Source: Azonexus sp.
Lineage (GTDB): Bacteria; Pseudomonadota; Gammaproteobacteria; Burkholderiales; Rhodocyclaceae
Assembly: GCA_017983615.1 (NCBI GenBank)
Contig: JAGOBB010000004.1
Location: forward strand, 62,001-126,000
Direction of reading: 5' to 3'
DNA length: 64,000 bases
The notes below the pieces were generated by a model. That model had not been told where the DNA came from and ran no database searches. It saw only the letters and a program-made list of their open reading frames with translations. Made by a program: the position numbers and the translations under genes. Positions within the stretch are counted from its first letter, which is position 1. Each line of letters begins with the position of its first letter. This document shows, piece after piece, positions 16,549-24,771 of this stretch.

Positions 16549-18474
16549 TTACCGAGTGGCAAAGAAGTCGAGGACGACTTGCAGTTCGCGAGTTCGTTTC
16601 ATCGGAGGCAAACTTTGCCAGACGCGGCGGCCATACGGCTTTGATATGAGTCGTGGATCGCAGATCATCAACACGCCCTTATCGTTTTCGTCGCGGATAA
16701 GGCGGCCGGCACCCTGCTTGACGTTGATCACGGCGCGCGGCAGCTGGTATTCCATGAAGGCGTTGCGGCCCTCACGCTTCATTTGCTCGATGCGCGCCGA
16801 AAGCACCGGATCGTCGGGCGGCGCGAAGGGAATCTTGTCGATGACGACCAGCGACAGCGCCTCGCCGCGCACATCGACGCCTTCCCAGAAGCTCTGGCTA
16901 CCAACCAGGATCGACGCGCCATGGTGGCGGAAGCGTTGCAGCAGATCGTTCTTGCTACCCTCGCCCTGGACCAGCAGCGGCATGTCGATGCCCTCGTCCT
17001 CCAGCTTGGCCTTGAGCAGTTCGTGCGTGCGGCGCATCGCGCGCAGGCTGGTGCACAGGAAGAAGGCGCCACCGTTGGCCGCCTTGACCGCCGGCCAGGC
17101 AGCCTCGACGACGGCATCGGTGTAGTTCCAGGCGTTCGGGTCGGGCATGCCGAGCGGCGCGTAGAGAATGGCCTGACTGTCGTAGTCGAAGGGGCTGTGC
17201 CAGCAGGCTGAATCCGGCTCGCCGAGGCCGAGTTCGGCGCAGTAATGATGGAATTTTCCCTGCACGGCGAGAGTGGCCGAGGTAAAGATCCAGGCCCGCG
17301 GATGGCCGCCCATCTGCTTGCGGAAGATCTCGGCGACATTGAGCGGTGTCGAGGTCAGCTGCAGCGAATGGGTGAAAGCCTCGGCCCAGCGCACGTAGCT
17401 AAGGTCGGTCAGGTTCTGCCACTGGCCGAGCCGCTGTTCCAGCTCGACCGCCCGCTGCCAGCATTTTTCCAGACCTTCGGCGCGTTCAGCCTGGGTCTGC
17501 AGCAAGGCGGCGAAGGCCGCGACCTCTTCCTCAAGCGCCTGCAGGGCCGGCGCGAAATCGGGCTTTTCCACGAGCTGACCGTAGGAAAAGCGCCCGGCGT
17601 CGATGCCGACCGCCAGCCGCAAGTCCTTGGCCGCCTTTTCGACTTTCTTGCTGGCGTCCGGCAGGGCCAGGAAGTCGCGCGCCGAGGTCAGCGCCTCGGC
17701 CCGGGCGTCGCGGGCCAGGTCGAGCACCTGGGCGGTCGACACCGTGTCGCCGAAGAACAATGTCGCCACTTCCGGCAACTGGTGCGCCTCGTCGAAGATC
17801 ACTGTGTTGCAGGCGGGGAGTAGTTCGGCCATGCCTTCGTCGCGCAACATCACGTCGGCGAAAAACAGATGGTGATTGACGACGACCAGATCGGCCGCCA
17901 TCGCCTCGCGCCGCGCCTGCATGACGAAGCATTCCTTGTAGTCCGGGCATTCCTGGCCGAGGCAGTTGTCGCGCGTCGAGGTGGCGTGGCCCCAGACCGG
18001 CGAATTTTCGGAGACCTCGATGCACTCGGCCTTGTCGCCGCTCTGCGTGGTCTTGGCGAAGACCGAGATGCGGCGGGCGTCGGCTGCATCCTCTCGGGTC
18101 AGGAAACGGCCATCGGCAATGGCGTGCTGCAGGTGATAGGGGCAAACGTAGTTGGCCCGACCCTTCAGCAGCGCGATTTTGACCGGCGCCTTCAGTGCAT
18201 CGCGGACCATCGGCAGGTCCTTGTTAAACAGCTGGTCCTGCAGGGTCTTGGTCCCCGTCGACACGATGACCTTGCCGCCCGACTGCAGCGCCGGCACCAG
18301 GTAGGCGAAAGTCTTGCCCGTGCCGGTGCCGGCCTCGGCAATGAAAACGGCCTGGCTGTTGATGGCGGCGGCGATGCGCTCGGCCATGTCGAGCTGCTGG
18401 TCGCGCACGCGATAGCCGCCGATGGCCTGAGCCAGCGGCCCTTCGGGCGAGAAGATTTCGGGGAGGGAAGACAA
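16549..18474 (-). CDS. ATP-dependent DNA helicase, DinG/YoaA family
   Basis: A 641-residue XPD-like SF2 helicase. Walker A is AEAGTGTGKT (about 46-55). Four cysteines (YVCPY, DNCLGQECPDYKEC) are spaced as in the Fe-S cluster of DinG/YoaA. The DEAH box is VIFDEAHQLPE, and C-terminal motifs include SFWEGVDVRGEALSLVVIDKIPF and GAGRLIRDENDKGVL. Length fits YoaA better than the longer DinG. Such 5'-3' helicases act in replication repair and R-loop removal. The start is a TTG codon; no ATG fits upstream of the conserved N-terminus. Confidence 0.9.
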   Translation of the reverse strand: MSSLPEIFSPEGPLAQAIGGYRVRDQQLDMAERIAAAINSQAVFIAEAGTGTGKTFAYLVPALQSGGKVIVSTGTKTLQDQLFNKDLPMVRDALKAPVKIALLKGRANYVCPYHLQHAIADGRFLTREDAADARRISVFAKTTQSGDKAECIEVSENSPVWGHATSTRDNCLGQECPDYKECFVMQARREAMAADLVVVNHHLFFADVMLRDEGMAELLPACNTVIFDEAHQLPEVATLFFGDTVSTAQVLDLARDARAEALTSARDFLALPDASKKVEKAAKDLRLAVGIDAGRFSYGQLVEKPDFAPALQALEEEVAAFAALLQTQAERAEGLEKCWQRAVELEQRLGQWQNLTDLSYVRWAEAFTHSLQLTSTPLNVAEIFRKQMGGHPRAWIFTSATLAVQGKFHHYCAELGLGEPDSACWHSPFDYDSQAILYAPLGMPDPNAWNYTDAVVEAAWPAVKAANGGAFFLCTSLRAMRRTHELLKAKLEDEGIDMPLLVQGEGSKNDLLQRFRHHGASILVGSQSFWEGVDVRGEALSLVVIDKIPFAPPDDPVLSARIEQMKREGRNAFMEYQLPRAVINVKQGAGRLIRDENDKGVLMICDPRLISKPYGRRVWQSLPPMKRTRELQVVLDFFATR

Positions 18475-18558
18475 GGGGGAATGCCTGAAAAATCAGGGCC
18501 GAATGGTAGCAGATGAGGCCATGCCTGGTTGCCTGTTGCCGCTCGACCGGCGAGTCAA

Positions 18559-18966
18559 TTATTCGGACATCGGCACAAGGAGTTTGAAGCCCTCCGGGAG
18601 CAGGTCGCCCACGGTCCTGGTGACGATCCCCCCATTTTCACCACGCATCAGGACGGGGGTTTGTGGCGGACACAATTCGCTCAAAACCTGTCGGCAGGCG
18701 CCACACGGATAGATCGGTGCAATGCGGTTGGAGACCACGGCAATCGCCTTTATGTCCCGCCGCCCCTGCGTCACCGCGGAAAAAAGCGCAGTCCGCTCGG
18801 CGCAGCAGGTCAGCCCATACGAGGCGTTTTCGACATTTACCCCGGGGACAACAGTACCGTCCGAAAGGAGGAGCGCCGCGGCCACACGAATGTTCGAATA
18901 CGGCGCATAGGCATTGTCGAGCACAGCCTCGGCAGCCCGGAGCAGTGCTTCAGCATCAAATGTCAT
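18559..18966 (-). CDS. cdd: Cytidine deaminase
   Basis: A 135-residue homotetrameric-class cytidine deaminase: APYSNIRVAAALL, the catalytic zinc motif CAERTALF with the proton-shuttle Glu, and the second zinc motif PCGACRQVL. It converts (deoxy)cytidine to (deoxy)uridine for pyrimidine salvage. The start was chosen at MTFDAE, just 2 bp after the upstream membrane-protein gene; a longer in-frame extension would overlap that gene by about 190 nt and lacks family similarity. Confidence 0.93.
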   Translation of the reverse strand: MTFDAEALLRAAEAVLDNAYAPYSNIRVAAALLLSDGTVVPGVNVENASYGLTCCAERTALFSAVTQGRRDIKAIAVVSNRIAPIYPCGACRQVLSELCPPQTPVLMRGENGGIVTRTVGDLLPEGFKLLVPMSE

Positions 18967-18968
18967 TT

Positions 18969-20054
18969 TCACTCCCCCACCTTGGCCGGCGGATTTTCGA
19001 CGAGCCAGCGTTCCATCCGGTTTGCCCAACCCCACATGAAGGTGGCCGGAAGCAACCATAGTGCACAGCCAACCATCACGATCCATGCCCCGGGCTGCAC
19101 CAGCGGATGGCTCCCGGCTGCCGGCTGGATCGTCCACCACGGCTGCTTGCTGCACCACAGGAAAAACGCCAGCAGGCTAAGTTCGGCCAGCACGATAAGC
19201 ACCGCATTCGCATGTTCGCGCAAGTGCGTGTAGGTATCGCGCATATCGCGGGATTCCGCCAGGCGGCGAACCTTCGTCAGCCGCCCGTAAAATACATCAA
19301 CGCGGTAGGACCGACGATGCAGGGCATAGAGCACCGCATACTGGTCGACCCACATCCAGAATGCCGGCAGCGACAGAACGAACAGGAGATTGTCGCGCGT
19401 GCCGAGTTCATTCAATGCGTACATGGCCGAGACCAGCAGGACAAACCAGAGCAGCGCCAGCCCGCTGTATGCCTTCAGGCGCCGCCATGCGTCTGCATCA
19501 GCCTCGTCGGCAGTCTTCTTCAATTCGCCAGCCTCCGGCACAATCGGATCGGTGCCGAAATACTTGCCGCGCCAGCGGCCATGCAGCCAGACAAGCCCGA
19601 GTGCCGCCAGAAACATGACGACGCCGGCAGCCAGCGCATGCCCGTCCTGACTGTGGTGCCACAGCGCTGCCAGCAGTTCGCGGGCTTTGTACATTGCCGT
19701 CGCCACGACCAGCGCGACCCAGGCGATCCAGAAGGGGATCGCATGCTGGTCGGCCCAGCTATCGACCATCCGGCCGGCATGCCAGACCATGATCGGGGCG
19801 CTGACGATGTAGCAGTAGGCGATCCCGGCAAAAATCACGACGTACGAAAAATTGCCGTTGCTCGAATCCTCTGGCGGTGCATTGCCTACCAGGCCAAGAA
19901 ACGCGGCCGAAGGCCCGGAGAGCGCTTTCGGGAAATCCGGGAAAAGCAGTGCGCTGATCTGAAGAACGCAGTAGGTGCCAACAATAAAACCCAGCGCGTA
20001 TCGCACCAGATACGACTCCCACCAACGGACGCCGCCACTTGCCTCTGCGCTCAT
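18969..20054 (-). CDS. Multi-pass membrane protein of unknown function
   Basis: A 361-residue integral membrane protein with about seven to eight hydrophobic segments, e.g. about 18-38, 70-90, 105-122, 140-158, 195-212, 220-240 and 290-345. A charged cytoplasmic-looking loop (about 165-190) and a helix DMRDTYTHLREHAN lie between them. I recognise no family and no transport or catalytic motif. It is 2 bp upstream of cdd and so probably co-transcribed with it, but that adjacency does not assign a role. Confidence 0.7.
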   Translation of the reverse strand: MSAEASGGVRWWESYLVRYALGFIVGTYCVLQISALLFPDFPKALSGPSAAFLGLVGNAPPEDSSNGNFSYVVIFAGIAYCYIVSAPIMVWHAGRMVDSWADQHAIPFWIAWVALVVATAMYKARELLAALWHHSQDGHALAAGVVMFLAALGLVWLHGRWRGKYFGTDPIVPEAGELKKTADEADADAWRRLKAYSGLALLWFVLLVSAMYALNELGTRDNLLFVLSLPAFWMWVDQYAVLYALHRRSYRVDVFYGRLTKVRRLAESRDMRDTYTHLREHANAVLIVLAELSLLAFFLWCSKQPWWTIQPAAGSHPLVQPGAWIVMVGCALWLLPATFMWGWANRMERWLVENPPAKVGE

Positions 20055-20168
20055 TCGAACCTCTCCTTCAGACCAGCCGCAAGGATAGCAGCGAATCTAC
20101 GAGGCCGGCATAGCACCGCCGGCACATTGGCACCGGCAACTATTCGAATCAAATGCCAGACAGCGCGA

Positions 20169-20516
20169 TCAAAGTGCCTTCCCATCAAATGGTTTGACCG
20201 GCAACGTCGCCAGATCGACCCCTTCGAGGCAACGCACATTGATTGCCGCCATCCGGTTGCCGGCCGGATCGCTGCCCTCGCCGAATGGGTGGATGCCGCA
20301 GTGCGAGCAAAAGCGATGGCTGATCCGCTCCTTGCCAAATTTGTAGGTGCTCAGTGCATCTTCCGGTGTCAGCAGGTGCAGCTTGTCGCGCGGAACAAAC
20401 CAGAGCAATGCCCCCTTCCGCGAACAAATTGAACAGTTGCAGTCGATGACCTGACCGATTTCACCTTCGACCTCGAAGGCGACGGCGCCGCAGTGACAAC
20501 TTCCCTTGTAGTTCAT
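20169..20516 (-). CDS. GFA-domain protein (glutathione-dependent formaldehyde-activating-like)
   Basis: A 115-residue protein of the Mss4-like GFA superfamily with its zinc ligands in place: GSCHCGAVAFEV, IDCNCSICSRKG and HRFCSHCGIHPFGE. A few members bind S-hydroxymethylglutathione; most are uncharacterised, so the name describes the fold, not the reaction. Length is typical for single-domain members. Followed 29 bp upstream on the same strand by a VOC-family gene. Confidence 0.85.
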   Translation of the reverse strand: MNYKGSCHCGAVAFEVEGEIGQVIDCNCSICSRKGALLWFVPRDKLHLLTPEDALSTYKFGKERISHRFCSHCGIHPFGEGSDPAGNRMAAINVRCLEGVDLATLPVKPFDGKAL

Positions 20517-20545
20517 GGCTGAGCTCCTGGCTTTTCAAGCGTTGA

Positions 20546-21019
20546 TCATTCGGGGCAATTTTCGCCCATCGCCGCGATGATTTCATCGGGGCTGACGTCG
20601 CGGATGTGGGTCGCTATCGACCACTGGTGGCCGTAGGGATCTTCCAGCCGGCCGTAACGGTCGCCCCAGAACATGTCGGTGGCCGGCATGGTGACTTTGG
20701 CGCCGGCTACCACCGCCTGCGCCATGGTCGCGTCGACGTCTGGCACGTAGAGGTGAATGGTGACCGGGGAGCCTTTCAGCGCCAGCGGGCTCAAGGCGCA
20801 CTGCTCCGGGTACTCGGGATATTCGTCGACCAGCATCACGGCGGCGCCGCCGATGGTGATATGGGCGTGCATCAGCCGACCGTCCGGACCGGGCAGGCGG
20901 GCACATTCGACGGCGCCGAACGCTTTCTTGTAAAACTCGATGGCGTTGGCTGCGCCACGGCAGACCAGATGTGGGGTGATGGCAGTCATGCCCGGCGGAA
21001 TGGGGGAAATCTGGGCCAT
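20546..21019 (-). CDS. VOC-superfamily protein (PhnB/glyoxalase-like)
   Basis: A 157-residue vicinal-oxygen-chelate fold protein: GMTAITPHLVCRGAANAIEFYKKAFGA at the start, then DGRLMHAHITIGGAAVMLVDE, and GDRYGRLEDPYGHQWSIATH near the end, which is the PhnB-type pattern. Substrate unknown. The start is fixed by an AGGAG ribosome site 8 nt before the ATG. Confidence 0.87.
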   Translation of the reverse strand: MAQISPIPPGMTAITPHLVCRGAANAIEFYKKAFGAVECARLPGPDGRLMHAHITIGGAAVMLVDEYPEYPEQCALSPLALKGSPVTIHLYVPDVDATMAQAVVAGAKVTMPATDMFWGDRYGRLEDPYGHQWSIATHIRDVSPDEIIAAMGENCPE

Positions 21020-21220
21020 GTGTGTCTCCTGGTGGCTGTTGTTTGCATGCAATGACATCTGACTGAATCGACAGATAGCCGCCGATTTCGTTCCAAGCAG
21101 GTCCCGTGGCCCTTTTATTGCATACCACCCTCCACACCCGGAAAACGCAGGGGATTTTGTCACGAACCCGACAAGGCCGAACTTCGTTTTTCGCGGAACC
21201 GACCACGCACCGAGGACCTC

Positions 21221-21502
21221 ATGACCGAAACCGCTCAAGCCTGCCGCTATTTCACCAGTTACAGCGGCGTCAAACTGCCCCTGAAACTCGTCGGCGAACT
21301 GGACGACGGCGACATGCGCAACCGCAATACCTATTTCCGCGGCCAGTTCGACTCCAACGAGCAACTGATCATCTGCGAAAAGATCGTTTACGGCGAAACC
21401 GAATTCCGCCACGACTACCGTTACCACCCGGATGGCCGCCTCGCCCACGCCGAAATCGACGACGGCAGCGGCGAGCCATCCGTGCTCGACTTCCCGGCCT
21501 GA
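21221..21502 (+). CDS. Small conserved hypothetical protein (DUF6156-like)
   Basis: A 93-residue soluble protein: CRYFTSYSGVKLPLKLVGEL, RNRNTYFRGQFDSNEQL, EKIVYGETEFRHDYRYHPDG, AEIDDG. The pattern of beta strands with YSG...LPLKL resembles a small family of unknown function (DUF6156, from memory). It is followed 45 bp downstream by a Nif11-like small protein, so a two-gene unit is likely. The ATG is preceded by a GAGGACC site. Confidence 0.65.
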   Translation: MTETAQACRYFTSYSGVKLPLKLVGELDDGDMRNRNTYFRGQFDSNEQLIICEKIVYGETEFRHDYRYHPDGRLAHAEIDDGSGEPSVLDFPA

Positions 21503-21547
21503 TTCCCAGGGCCAACGTTTATTGCCTCAACCCCACAGGAGAAAACC

Positions 21548-21766
21548 ATGTCCGTCGCCCCCATCAAGGCATTTTCCGAAAAAGCCCGGATCGACCCGGC
21601 CCTCAAGGAACAACTGAAGGCCTGCCAGAAGATCAAGGAGCTCCGCGCCCTGTCGCTCGAACACGGCTTCGAGATCGAGGAAAACTCGCTCTACCCGCCG
21701 AACGAGCCGCAATTCACCGAGGAACAGCTGTCGGAACGCCTGGTCAAGGCACTACTGCGGGTTTGA
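21548..21766 (+). CDS. Nif11-like small protein
   Basis: A 72-residue protein whose first 50 residues follow the Nif11 pattern: an amphipathic start (IKAFSEKARIDPALKEQLKACQKIKELRALSLEHGFEIEE split over two helices), with LSLEHGFEIEEN at the usual AxExGF position. Nif11 domains occur in nitrogen-fixation clusters and as RiPP leader peptides; there is no Cys/Ser/Thr-rich core or GG cleavage site here, so a leader role is unlikely. A strong ribosome site (CAGGAG) precedes the ATG, and a terminator follows. Confidence 0.7.
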   Translation: MSVAPIKAFSEKARIDPALKEQLKACQKIKELRALSLEHGFEIEENSLYPPNEPQFTEEQLSERLVKALLRV

Positions 21767-21787
21767 GCCTGTCAGCCAACGGCGATG

Positions 21788-21812
21788 AAAGGCCGGGAAA
21801 CCGGCCTTTTTC
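21788..21812 (+). terminator. Rho-independent terminator after the Nif11-like gene
   Basis: AAAGGCCGG-GAAA-CCGGCCTTTTT: a 9-bp stem closed by a GNRA tetraloop with a T-run. A dispersed-element copy begins immediately after. Confidence 0.9.
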
Positions 21813-21850
21813 GTTTTTGGCCGTTTTTTGGGGCCGACCGTAGCATTTGC
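21813..21850 (+). repeat. Dispersed element, copy 3
   Basis: The full form, directly abutting the terminator: TTTTTGGCC, 13 nt with six T, then a perfect GACCGTAGCATT followed by TGC. Confidence 0.88.
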
Positions 21851-21864
21851 AGGAAAAGGCTTTC

Positions 21865-22791
21865 TCAAGCAGCCGAAATGGCCAATTCATCGGTCACCGG
21901 CGCCCGCGCCGCCATCGCCTCGCCGGTCAGGGCGACGAATCGCCGAGCCGCCGCGCTGACCGCTCCCGGCGCATAGGCTGCCAGCAGGCGGGCCGGCGGC
22001 ATGGCTGGCAGTAGTCGCCCGTCGACCATTGAAACCGCCGCCATGCCCGGCCCCAACAAGCTGCGTGGCAAGGCGGTCAGACCGAGGCCGCAACGCACGG
22101 CGTGGCACAGGCCGGTCGTGCTGCTGCCGGTGTAGTGCAGCGACCACGGCCAGCCGGCGCGGGCCAGCGCCGCCGTCACCGCCAGCCGGAAAACGCAGTT
22201 TTCGCCGAACAGCGCCAGCGGCAAACCGCCATCGCCCGCTTCCGCCGCGCTGTCGCGATAGGCGGCGCCGACCATCCATAGCAGCGGCTCCTGCCACAAC
22301 ACCTCGCCCTCGGCAGGCGCTGTATCACCGCAATGTTTGTACAGCGCCAGATCGAGCGCCCCGCCGGCCAGCGCCTGCTGCAGCGCGGCCGAGGTATCGG
22401 CGTGGATGACCAGCCGCAAACGGGGATAGAGCGCCCGGTATTGCGCCATCACCGCCGGAAAGACGCTTTCCATCAGTTCTTCGGGTAGGCCGACGCGCAA
22501 CGTGCCGGGCGCCGCATCCTGCGCCACCGTGGCATACGCCTCGTCGTTCAGGCGCAGGATCTGCCGGGCGTAGGCGAGCAAGGCAGCGCCTTCCGCCGTC
22601 GTCCCGTCCACCCGCCCCTGCACGCGGCGCAGCAGCGTCTGGCCGAGCATCTGCTCCAGCCGCTTGATCTGCAGGCTGACCGCCGACTGCGTCCGCCCCA
22701 GTTGCTGCGCGGCGGCCGAGAAGCTGGCGGTATCGGCAATGCAGACGAGGGCACGGAGCGCTTCGGGATCGAGGTGGCGACGCGGCATCAT
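21865..22791 (-). CDS. LysR-family transcriptional regulator
   Basis: A 308-residue regulator with an N-terminal winged HTH (LDPEALRALVCIADTASFSAAAQQLGRTQSAVSLQIKRLEQML, residues about 6-50) and a periplasmic-binding-like effector domain (about 95-295). It is divergent from a tautomerase and DMT exporter gene pair, the usual LysR arrangement, and probably controls that pair. The start was set at MMPRRHL; upstream in-frame extension would cover the divergent gene. Confidence 0.9.
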   Translation of the reverse strand: MMPRRHLDPEALRALVCIADTASFSAAAQQLGRTQSAVSLQIKRLEQMLGQTLLRRVQGRVDGTTAEGAALLAYARQILRLNDEAYATVAQDAAPGTLRVGLPEELMESVFPAVMAQYRALYPRLRLVIHADTSAALQQALAGGALDLALYKHCGDTAPAEGEVLWQEPLLWMVGAAYRDSAAEAGDGGLPLALFGENCVFRLAVTAALARAGWPWSLHYTGSSTTGLCHAVRCGLGLTALPRSLLGPGMAAVSMVDGRLLPAMPPARLLAAYAPGAVSAAARRFVALTGEAMAARAPVTDELAISAA

Positions 22792-22805
22792 ATTGAATCC
22801 GTATT

Positions 22806-22824
22806 TTGAATTTGAATTAATCAA
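22806..22824. promoter_or_regulatory. LysR-type box in the divergent promoter
   Basis: TTGA-N11-TCAA, the T-N11-A dyad typical of LysR binding sites, lies in the AT-rich 102-bp gap between the LysR gene and the tautomerase gene. It is the most likely autoregulatory/activation site. Confidence 0.55.
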
Positions 22825-22893
22825 TTTTTTTAATTTAATCCTAGCCCTTAGAGTGTCCTTGAAGCAAGCCCCGCCACCACCAAGGAAACCGCC

Positions 22894-23289
22894 ATGCCCT
22901 TTCTCCACCTCCAGTTCGGCCAGACCATCAGCAGCGCCCAAAAGCGCAGCCTCGCCCGGCGTAGCACCGACCTGATCGCCGCCATCCTGCATAAGCGGGC
23001 CGAAGTCACCGCCGTCCGCATCGACTGCATCGCCGACGATGGCTGGCACCTTGCCGGCGAGCCGGTTGCCGACGGCCTGACCCCGGCCCACAGCACGCTC
23101 TACATCACGGCCGGCACCAACACACCAGCCGAAAAAGCCGAAATCATCGTCGCCCTGCACCGCCTGCTGGCCGACACCTGCGGCCCGCTGCCCGAAGCCA
23201 GCTACCTGGTCATCCATGAAATGCCCGCCGGCAACTGGGGCTATGACGGCCAGACCCAGGCGGCCCGCCAACAGGCCCGCCCAGCGTGA
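22894..23289 (+). CDS. Tautomerase-superfamily protein
   Basis: A 131-residue protein starting MPFLHLQFGQ, with Pro2 becoming the catalytic N-terminal proline after Met removal, as in 4-oxalocrotonate tautomerase-like enzymes. Other cues are the central GTNTPAEKAEIIVALHRLL helix and the C-terminal EMPAGNWGYDGQTQ. Substrate unknown. Its stop overlaps the GTG start of the exporter gene (GTGA), so they are translationally coupled under the divergent LysR regulator. Confidence 0.8.
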   Translation: MPFLHLQFGQTISSAQKRSLARRSTDLIAAILHKRAEVTAVRIDCIADDGWHLAGEPVADGLTPAHSTLYITAGTNTPAEKAEIIVALHRLLADTCGPLPEASYLVIHEMPAGNWGYDGQTQAARQQARPA

Positions 23290-24080
23290 GCAGCCTGGCG
23301 ATGCGGGCTGCCACCCGTGACCGCCTGCTGGCAGTCGGCTTCGTCACGCTCTACGGGGCCGGCTTCGTCGGCGCCCGGCTCGGCCTGCCGCACGCCGAGC
23401 CCTTCGCCTTCCTCGCCCTGCGCTTTGCCCTGGCGGCCGGCCTGCTCGCCGTCATCGCGCTGGCCCTCGGCCAGCCCTGGCCGCAAGGCCCGCGCAGGGC
23501 GCTGCACATCATCGGCGCCGGACTGCTCAGCGTCGGCGTCTTCTCGGCCGGCGTCTTCTACAGCATCGCCGGCGGCCTGCCACCCGCGCTCTCGGCGCTG
23601 ATCATCGCCCTCCACCCCATCCTGGTCGCCGTGCTCGCCCCCGCCCTGCTCGGCGAACGCGTCTCCGGCCGCCAGTGGATCGGCCTGCTGCTTGGCCTGC
23701 TCGGCGTCTTCATCGTGCTGCAACATGGACTGAACGACCAGCCCACGCTCGGCCTGCCGGTGCTCTACTCTTTCATCGGCCTCGTCGGGCTGACCACCGG
23801 CAACCTCTACCAGAAAGCCCGCTGCGCTGACATGCCGCTATTCACCGGCGGCGCCCTCCAGTGCGCCACCTGCGCCACCGCCTGCGCCCTCGGCGCCGTC
23901 GCCTATGAAACCGGCGATGTCCGCTGGACCGGCGAATTCATCGTCGCTCTGGTCTGGATGGCGATACTCGTCTCGGTCGGCGCCGTCAGCCTGCTCTACC
24001 AACTGATCCGGCACGGCGAAGTCAGCCGCATCGCCAGCCTGTTCTACCTGGTTCCGGTCTCCGCCGCCCTCACCGCCTAG
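23286..24080 (+). CDS. DMT/EamA-family transporter, ended by an in-frame TAG
   Basis: 264 residues of a drug/metabolite transporter with nine clear hydrophobic helices. A first EamA repeat ends AALLG-like (LAPALLGERVSGRQWIGLLLGLLGVFIVL) and a second repeat runs to SRIASLFYLVPVSAALTA. At codon 265 (24078-24080) a TAG replaces the Trp expected in the family pattern. The same frame then continues for 30 codons (LLFNQSVATTQWLGIAVAGT and onward) to a TGA at 24171-24173, which would supply the missing tenth helix. It is thus a recent nonsense allele, or a suppressed amber. It starts at a GTG coupled to the tautomerase gene. Confidence 0.82.
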   Translation: MSSLAMRAATRDRLLAVGFVTLYGAGFVGARLGLPHAEPFAFLALRFALAAGLLAVIALALGQPWPQGPRRALHIIGAGLLSVGVFSAGVFYSIAGGLPPALSALIIALHPILVAVLAPALLGERVSGRQWIGLLLGLLGVFIVLQHGLNDQPTLGLPVLYSFIGLVGLTTGNLYQKARCADMPLFTGGALQCATCATACALGAVAYETGDVRWTGEFIVALVWMAILVSVGAVSLLYQLIRHGEVSRIASLFYLVPVSAALTA

Positions 24081-24171
24081 CTGCTGTTCAACCAATCCGT
24101 CGCCACGACGCAATGGCTGGGCATCGCCGTCGCCGGCACGGGGGTAGCGATGGCGACGCGAACAGTACGCT

Positions 24172-24209
24172 GATTTTTGGCCTTTTTTGGGGGCGACCGT
24201 AGCATTTGC
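24172..24209 (+). repeat. Dispersed element, copy 4
   Basis: Begins at the ancestral stop of the DMT gene: TTTTTGGCC, 12 nt, perfect GACCGTAGCATT then TGC. Confidence 0.87.
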
Positions 24210-24482
24210 GAAAAATCGAGCTGGACTCATGTGACACCGCGTTGCCCCCGAGTCAGTGATTGGGATCCTTTTCTCAGCAGGCAGCAATCGGCCATGAGCG
24301 GAAGTTTTAGGCTCTATCCCGATAGCAGCCCTTAAATCCACACATGCTTGTGTGCCAAAGTTGCAATTCAGGCAAGCAATGCGCAGTATTCTTGACGCAT
24401 TAATTATACCCAAGGCATAATTAATGCGTCAATAGCAATACAAATTCGCGCTTGGATTGGCCCGTTTTTTCAAGGAAATCAT
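24210..24482. other. Non-coding stretch before the AT-rich islet
   Basis: No convincing gene. It changes from GC-rich to AT-rich composition near 24370 and carries a long perfect inverted repeat (24392-24432). A segment at 24282-24309 weakly resembles 25181-25210 on the far side of the two small islet genes. No RNA gene was recognised. Confidence 0.5.
24392..24432. repeat. 16-bp perfect inverted repeat with 9-nt loop
   Basis: TTGACGCATTAATTAT and its exact reverse complement ATAATTAATGCGTCAA flank ACCCAAGGC. It lies 50 bp upstream of the small membrane-protein gene and could be an operator, a 5'-UTR hairpin or a small element remnant. No T-run follows, so it is not a normal terminator. Confidence 0.7.
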
Positions 24483-24728
24483 ATGCCCTCTTTTGTTCCC
24501 TATTTGATGGGGCTAATAGCCATTGTGGTTGGATTTAGAACTCTTTTCACCCAAGAGGCAACGATCAGCATCAAATTGTGGGGCTATGGCTCAAACAGTC
24601 CACCGTCTGAAAAGAATGCGGGCTACTCCACCTCTAACCATACCGGTTTTATCGCCGTTCTAATTGGCATTGGAGAAATAGCTATTGGATTCGGGATAAT
24701 CTTTAAGGGCTCCGCTTTTTTTATATAG
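24483..24728 (+). CDS. Small membrane protein, unknown
   Basis: An 81-residue protein with two hydrophobic helices (about 5-21, LMGLIAIVVGFRTLF, and about 55-77, FIAVLIGIGEIAIGFGIIF) separated by a polar loop rich in Ser/Asn. No family is recognised. It has a good ribosome site (AAGGAAATCAT) and markedly lower GC and different codon use from the surroundings, which suggests recent acquisition together with the next gene. Confidence 0.6.
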   Translation: MPSFVPYLMGLIAIVVGFRTLFTQEATISIKLWGYGSNSPPSEKNAGYSTSNHTGFIAVLIGIGEIAIGFGIIFKGSAFFI

Positions 24729-24771
24729 TTATTGTCGTCCACTTCCTTCGCTTGAAATATGGTGCAACACC

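Noticed and set aside
20546..21448. A long N-terminal extension of the VOC protein to 300 residues
   Set aside because: An AGGAG site fixes the start at 21019 and the extension crosses the divergent small gene.
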